From NCBI GenBank assembly GCA_032622095.1, contig CP136064.1, positions 196,569,948-196,633,947 of the forward strand: a stretch of DNA of 64,000 bases, given 5' to 3'. Below are positions 58,822 to 64,000 of this stretch, one piece after another. The DNA comes from Siphonodentalium dalli. Its lineage: Eukaryota; Mollusca; Scaphopoda; Gadilida; Siphonodentaliidae. The notes beneath the pieces were generated by a model. The model searched no databases, was not told where the DNA came from, and saw nothing but the letters and a program-made list of their open reading frames with translations. The position numbers and the translations under genes were made by a program. Numbering within the stretch: position 1 is the first letter of the stretch; every line of letters begins with the position of its first letter.

Positions 58822-60527
58822 ATGAAGCACCAGTGTTCAATTTGCTCTAGTGAGTATGTGCGGAACCATGATTTGATAAGACATGTACAATCTAAGCACA
58901 CTGAGTTTGTTAACCGACACCCACAACAGCAGCACCAAGCAGCAGCAACAAACAGTAGCAGCAACAGGCAGCAGCATCATCAGGCACAACAACAGCCATT
59001 ACAGCAACACCAGATACTACAACACCAGCAGGGGAAACAGCAACAAAGCGACATAACATCCTGCTTTGATGATCCAATGGCCAATGTCCAAGAAGATTTT
59101 ATTTTCAAGCATCCATTCACGGCATGTGTAAGTGGACCGACATCTAGTGGTAAGACATACTTCGTGAAAACCTTGCTACAAAAGTCTGCCTCAAAAATAT
59201 CACCCGCACCTGACAGAATAATATGGTTTTATAAATATTGGCAGCCCCTATATGACGAAATAAAGTATACCGTCACCCCTCATGTCAACTTTATACGAGG
59301 AATACCAGCAAACTTGGATTCTCTTATCAACCCCCGGTATAAAAATCTAGTTATACTCGATGACTTGATGCAAACTTCATCAAAAGACCAGAGAGTTAAT
59401 GATTTGCATTCCGAAGGAAGTCACCATTTGAACTTATCTTTGATAAGTTTGAACCAGAATTTCTACTACAACAAAGATCCAACGCAACGACGAAATTGTC
59501 AATATTTGGTATTGTTCAATAACCCAATCGACAAGGGATTAATTTCAACATTATCAAGACAGATGTATCCTGAATGTCCTCAGCGTATGGTTCGAGAGTT
59601 TTCGGAAGCGACGAGTGAACCGTACGGTTACCTACTGGTGGATTTAAAAGCCGCAACACCGGACACATTACGTCTGCGACAGAATGTACTAAAAGAGGAC
59701 ACGAACCAACATATGGGTGACTGGAATGGCATGAAATATAATCTCCAAAAAGACAGAGAACACCAAGATGAACAGAATGGGATGAAAAACATACAAAAGA
59801 CACTGAGACCCAGGGTCAACAGAATGCGATGAAATACGATGACAGAGAACTCCCTGGTCAACAGAAGGGCATAGCATATAATTATATTGTGCCCCAGGGT
59901 CAACATAATGACTATACTAACGACATAAGGCCACCTGGTGAGCTCGATGAAATTAATAAGAAGAACCGTCAAAACATAGACATTCGAGAAGACATGTCGT
60001 ACCCTTGTAATGACTGTGGGCTTTTGTTCGAAGATCATTATGATGTTCAGAGACACGTAAAAAACTGGTGTCAAGAAAATAAGTTAAAACGAAAATTAAC
60101 TGAGGACACGGATGATAGTCAGAATAAGAAAATTAAATTTAAATTGAATGAAGACGAATACTTCAAAAGTTTGTGTGATGAGAGTAGAGATAAAACACGT
60201 GAGGAATGGAGTGATAAAGTGGATACGTATAAGGAAAATGGTTCGAAAGAAACAGAAGCAAAAGAACAAGCTGACAAGGACCTTAAAAGTAAAGATATGA
60301 AGCACTTTATGAATGGTTATGCTTGGACAATAGTATCGTATCTGCAGCTGCGTAATGGGACTCTGCACAACAGAGTCATGGATAAAGTCGACAAATATTT
60401 GAATAATGGTTATGGAGAATGTGATGCAGTGAAAATGTCAATATTAAAGTACAAACCGATGCTAGAAAAATTCATGGACGAAACAAATGACACTTCTGAC
60501 GAAAGTGATGACAATTCGGACGATTAA
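58822..60527 (+). pseudogene. A32/FtsK-like packaging ATPase with zinc fingers, copy 2
   Basis: The first frame (58822-59832) starts MKHQC. It has a C2H2 finger (C5, C8, H21, H26), a Gln/His-rich linker (34-75), Walker A GPTSSGKT (105-112), the IIWFYKYWQPLYDEI block (133-147), Walker B NLVILDDL (175-182), GSHH (199-202), SLNQN (209-213), DPTQRRNC (219-226) and a conserved LARQMYP-like block. The second frame (59829-60527) overlaps by ATGA and holds a C2HC finger (C60, C63, H76, C81), a Lys-rich middle and an Asp/Ser-rich tail. Copy 1 reads through this junction in one frame, and here the second frame is open upstream of its ATG. A frameshift near 59790 in a small internal repeat is therefore likelier than two true genes. 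Packaging ATPases power DNA entry into capsids. The fused fingers are unusual. Confidence 0.8.
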
Positions 60528-60532
60528 ATTTC

Positions 60533-60538
60533 AATAAA
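60533..60538 (+). promoter_or_regulatory. Poly(A) signal of the right ATPase relic
   Basis: AATAAA begins 6 bases after the TAA stop of the second frame. The matching position in copy 1 supports its use. Confidence 0.55.
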
Positions 60539-61972
60539 CTTCATCAACATGATATTCTCGTTTTCGTTATATATCTATAAGCGGGGAGAGAGTGAGTGGA
60601 TTATTGGGAATTGTAGAGTGAGAAACGATACGTAATGATAAAAGGCGCATTAAGTGCCCGAAAATTTGAACTTTAAATATTGTTCTGTGTCATTTTAACT
60701 TTCAACCACTGCGCTTGTATTGTTAACATTCATTCATAATGAGTGTCCCTTTAGAGTGTCTTGTGTTCCTTTAATATTCAAACACCAATATTGCATCACG
60801 TCCCTTGTTTCGTGTCACTTTAACATTCCACACCGTGCGTGCGTGCGTGCAAGATGTGAAATATAAATGTCAAGACTCAGTTCATTCGTGTAGTAATTTC
60901 GTATCAGTTAAACGCTCTTCATTCGTGTATTACCAACAGGTAAGTTGCACTATTTTTGAAAGCAATCAATGTGGCGTACCTCGGTGTGACATTTTCATTA
61001 AATTACAATAACCCTCGGCTGTGGTGTAACATGTTTATAGTTTATAGTCAAATAACCCAGAGTGATTTAATTCACAATGAAGTACACTGACACTCCACTG
61101 ATAATTGACATACAACTGTATAAGTGAACATCAAATAATGTGTGGCTCCAATGTGTGGGGGATAAAGGACATCATACTGTTTTGACTAAATGACCATCTA
61201 TTATTGAGAATGAATAGACTCGATCACGCGCTTTGTTATTTACGTACAAGGTCATACTTCTCTATAGACAGTGACTATTTTATTCCAGTGTCTGTGAATG
61301 CATGGCTAACCTACATTCCAGAAATTCATTCAGATGCGATATGTATTGTTTATCCAGAGCTTAAGTGTGTAAACATCACATTTTGCTCGTCACGCTATGA
61401 CCGCAGTCAGTCCATGTAAACATGATACAATTGTACCTGAGCTTATCGGCTGATGAGTAAATCCAATGATAAGCTGACAATATTTACGCATGGTCAAATT
61501 AGATTCATGCATAAAGGTAAGGTGATTTTTGTTATGGTCATGTTTTTTGTTAAGACCATGTTCTAACATAGATCGATAAATAAGTTAAAGGTCGTTATAT
61601 TCCACAGTCAAATCTATTGGTGATCGAATTTGATAACTATTTTATTGGAACAACTAAGAGTATTATTTACGTGAGATAAATGAGTCCAATTATTATAAAT
61701 AATACATTGCAGGCATCGGTGGATACCCGATTGCCACATTTAGTGATCACGTGATAAACTGATAAAAATGTCCAAGTGACGTACTATATGTATGCATAAC
61801 TCAATAAACTGTTAATACGTAAGGTTGATAAAATTCTATTCATAACAACATCAAAGTAACTTCTATTATTGCGTGTATGATCACATTCTGATCCGCTGTC
61901 GTTATTCATTCCATAACGTAATGCCTCAGGCCAGTCGAAAATTGGTTGCTCGTCATCTTCATTATATATTGA
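60539..61972. other. Non-coding, nothing recognised
   Basis: Only frames below about 75 codons without domain features. A (GCGT)n run sits near 60837. Confidence 0.5.
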
Positions 61973-62097
61973 AATTTTTGAAGTTTTTGAAATTTTTGAA
62001 ATTTTTGAAATTTTTGAAGTTTTTGAAGTTTTTGAAGTTTTTGAAATTTTTGAAATTTTTGAAAGTTTTGAAAGTTTTTGAAGTTTTTGAAGTTTTT
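61973..62097. repeat. Nonamer tandem repeat GAAATTTTT/GAAGTTTTT
   Basis: About 13 units of a 9 bp repeat, giving artificial KFLKFLKFL-type and SKTSKISKI-type peptides in the overlapping frames. Confidence 0.9.
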
Positions 62098-62699
62098 TGG
62101 ACACGCTCAAATATCGTGACTGCTTTCAAAATAGTACAACATCTCAATACTTCCAATAATTCGCGATAATGCACACCTGTCATATACTCAATAACTTCGT
62201 CGGGATAGAGAAGTAAAGAATAAACGCTCTTTATTATTCATGTAAGAGTAATGGTGTCAAATTATTTCAGGTATGACAATTATATGATGCATGGACTGCG
62301 TCTGATTGATAAACACTGGAATGTATGCATTCATACCGATGGTCACAATGTCCAAAATTACAGCGACTCGGACCTGTCCATACACATATAATTGGTATAA
62401 AGCTATTTCTAAACATCGATTAATAAAATTAACAGAGTTTCATGAAAAATATTTAAAATTTGTTTGAACAAAAATAACGAAAGATATTACACGCAAATAT
62501 TTTTAAAAACATTCGACATTTAATAGTCGGCCGATATTTGGGTAAGAGACCGAAAACTCGTTATAAATTTTGTGAGATTTTTTAAAACTGTTTTTTGTTT
62601 TTAAATTTTGAAAAAAAAATTGGGGTTTTGAAAAAAAAAATTGGGAATATTTTAGTACAAACAATTTTAGACCCAAAAATTCTATTTTTTAGATGTGGG
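62098..62699. other. Non-coding, AT-rich
   Basis: No gene. A-rich runs flank TTGGGGTTTTG near 62610-62645. A CGCTCTTTATTATT word shared with family B occurs near 62225. Confidence 0.5.
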
Positions 62700-64000
62700 G
62701 TCAACGAGCCACACATACTACTAATGAGTGAGAGAGGTGACTTCAGACATTTCTTGTTTGCCAAAAGTCCATTTTCGCTGGGAACTAGAGTAATCAGATT
62801 TTGATTCATTGAAAACGATAACATAACTTTTTGTGGCATTGTATTTGTAACGCCAAAGAGAGCTGTAAGAGCTGCAGATCGAGCGGAGTGACTGCAACCC
62901 TGATGCTGTTAATGACATTAACAACATATCATCCGCATGAGTTGGGCAACATACATTTATTCCACCAATTTTAGCCCAAATACCGAGCGCTCAAGATCAT
63001 ACAGTAATTGATCAATGTAAATGGTGTAGAAAATCGGAGATAATGTACCTCCTTGTCTGGTTCCGTGCAATACATCAATCCATTTTGATTTGTAACCATT
63101 GTATATATAAGAGTGAACATTTCATTCCAGTAAGGAGGTTATGAATTATTTTTAGGCTTTTTCCCCGGATGCTCCGTTCGTGTAATTTGAATAGTAGGCC
63201 GTCGGATCCACACGGTGTCAAATGCCTTCCATTCATCCAAGAAGCAAGAACATAGTTTGCTGTGGTTATTGGATGTATAGGAGACACATTCTTGTACTAA
63301 GTATGATGTTGCCATGCAATTGATATTTTGTTGAAATCCATTTTTCAGGGGATGGACCGCAATACTATTTGGTGCGTTTTGCTTCAAACGTGATAATACA
63401 ATCCTTTCAAAAAGCTTGTACAATACAGGGAGTAGAGTTATCGCCCTGTAACTATCAAAAGACTCTTTGGGCTTCGGTGCGCCTTTATATAGCGAAAATA
63501 TGATTCCAATCTTCGCATTGCGCGGAACGTAACTTGACTCAAACATCAATGAAAACAGGTGAGCGAGCGAGCCGGCTAGATGTTCACCTCCAAAGATAAG
63601 GTGTTCATAGTTCAAAGAGTCATGCCCTGCAGCTTTGTTTCTGCTTAGAGATTTATATGCGGATATCACTTCAGAGACCGATACCGGATAGCACAACAGT
63701 TCATCAAATTCCGATGCATTATTGTGGGAAAGTTCATTTGATACGAATTGGGATACTTTTGAATAATGGTCTTCGTTGAATGAGGTATCGTGTATTTGAG
63801 TTGAATATATGGATTCGTAGTAATGTATCCATTCGTCGGCGATATCCTGGTCATCTCTGATGACACGATCGTTAGATACAAAATATGACTGCGATTGAGT
63901 ACCAAGGCGCGCGCGTTTTGCATTAAGGAGTTTGAAGAACGAAGTTTGATCTATTTCTACATAAGAATCTATCTTGTTAACACATTCGTCAAGAAAATTT
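62700..64000 (-). pseudogene. LINE reverse transcriptase fragment leaving the window
   Basis: On the minus strand the frame is open from the window edge: KLLNAKRARLGTQSQSYFV, WIHYYESIYSTQ, VSEVISAYKSLSRNKAAGHD, NAKIGIIFSLYKG, SYRAITLLPVLYKLFERIV, NGFQQNINCMATS and CFLDEWKAFDTVW, all RT blocks 0-4. A frameshift near 63200 moves the thread to LLFKLHERSIRGKSLKIIHN. Further frame changes lead to THADDMLLMS, where the usual Tyr of YADD is His but both Asp remain. The sequence loses similarity near 62700. The 5' part lies outside the window. Confidence 0.85.

Noticed and set aside
61784-62183. Frames with KFLKFL or SKISKTSK repeats
   Set aside because: Direct consequence of a 9 bp tandem repeat.
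1-64000. CRISPR array
   Set aside because: The tandem arrays have no unique spacers of constant length between identical short repeats, and the DNA is plainly animal.

Overview
The window is animal nuclear DNA, most likely from a marine invertebrate. It is AT-rich with very low coding density. It is crowded with CR1/L2-like LINE remains, short TTAA-, TAA- and TA-flanked elements, Helitron ends and tandem arrays, and it also holds a tRNA-derived SINE and a short TTAGGG tract. I cannot name the species. No bacterial operons, rRNA or tRNA genes, or CRISPR arrays were seen.

Only one gene looks intact: a 399-codon immunity-related GTPase (IRG/IIGP family) at 15492-16691, with G1, G3 and G4 motifs and a likely splice acceptor just upstream. 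A 137 bp inverted-repeat element with a telomere-like core lies 21 bp after its stop.

Two diverged relics of one virus-type gene lie near the two ends of the window (664-2201 minus and 58822-60527 plus). The protein starts with a C2H2 finger and a Gln-rich linker, followed by a P-loop ATPase resembling A32/FtsK-type DNA-packaging ATPases, then a C2HC finger and an acidic tail. Both copies are broken. The left copy abuts a large near-perfect inverted repeat (2223-2618). No polymerase, integrase or capsid gene was recognised beside either copy. This gene family is the strongest candidate for something poorly described.

Four decayed non-LTR retrotransposons carry substantial sequence: 37418-41543 (minus, with a very recent 950 bp tandem duplication), 43040-44896 (plus, RT active-site region deleted), 51396-54908 (plus, nearly full length, RT motif changed to FAGD) and 62700-64000 (minus, leaving the window). 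A LINE 3' fragment lies at 57121-57610. Two of the ORFs begin with a hydrophobic stretch followed by a D-V/I-H-x-N-P-G motif that resembles viral 2A peptides.

Region by region: 0.6-2.6 kb is the left ATPase relic and palindrome. 4.3-10.4 kb is a string of short TIR elements. 11.6-15.3 kb holds a head-to-tail Helitron concatemer inside an older repeat. 15.4-16.9 kb is the IRG gene. 17.2-21.2 kb is tandem repeat, including a four-monomer higher-order array. 21.6-36.9 kb is nested MITEs, a SINE with a clear target duplication, large inverted repeats and another Helitron end. 37-45 kb is two LINEs. 45-49 kb is MITEs and simple repeats. 51-58 kb is a LINE, an orphan basic ORF and a duplicated fragment with a GC-rich hairpin. 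58.8-60.5 kb is the right ATPase relic. 62.7-64 kb is a further LINE. Several insertions can be polarised because an unoccupied paralogous site also lies in the window.
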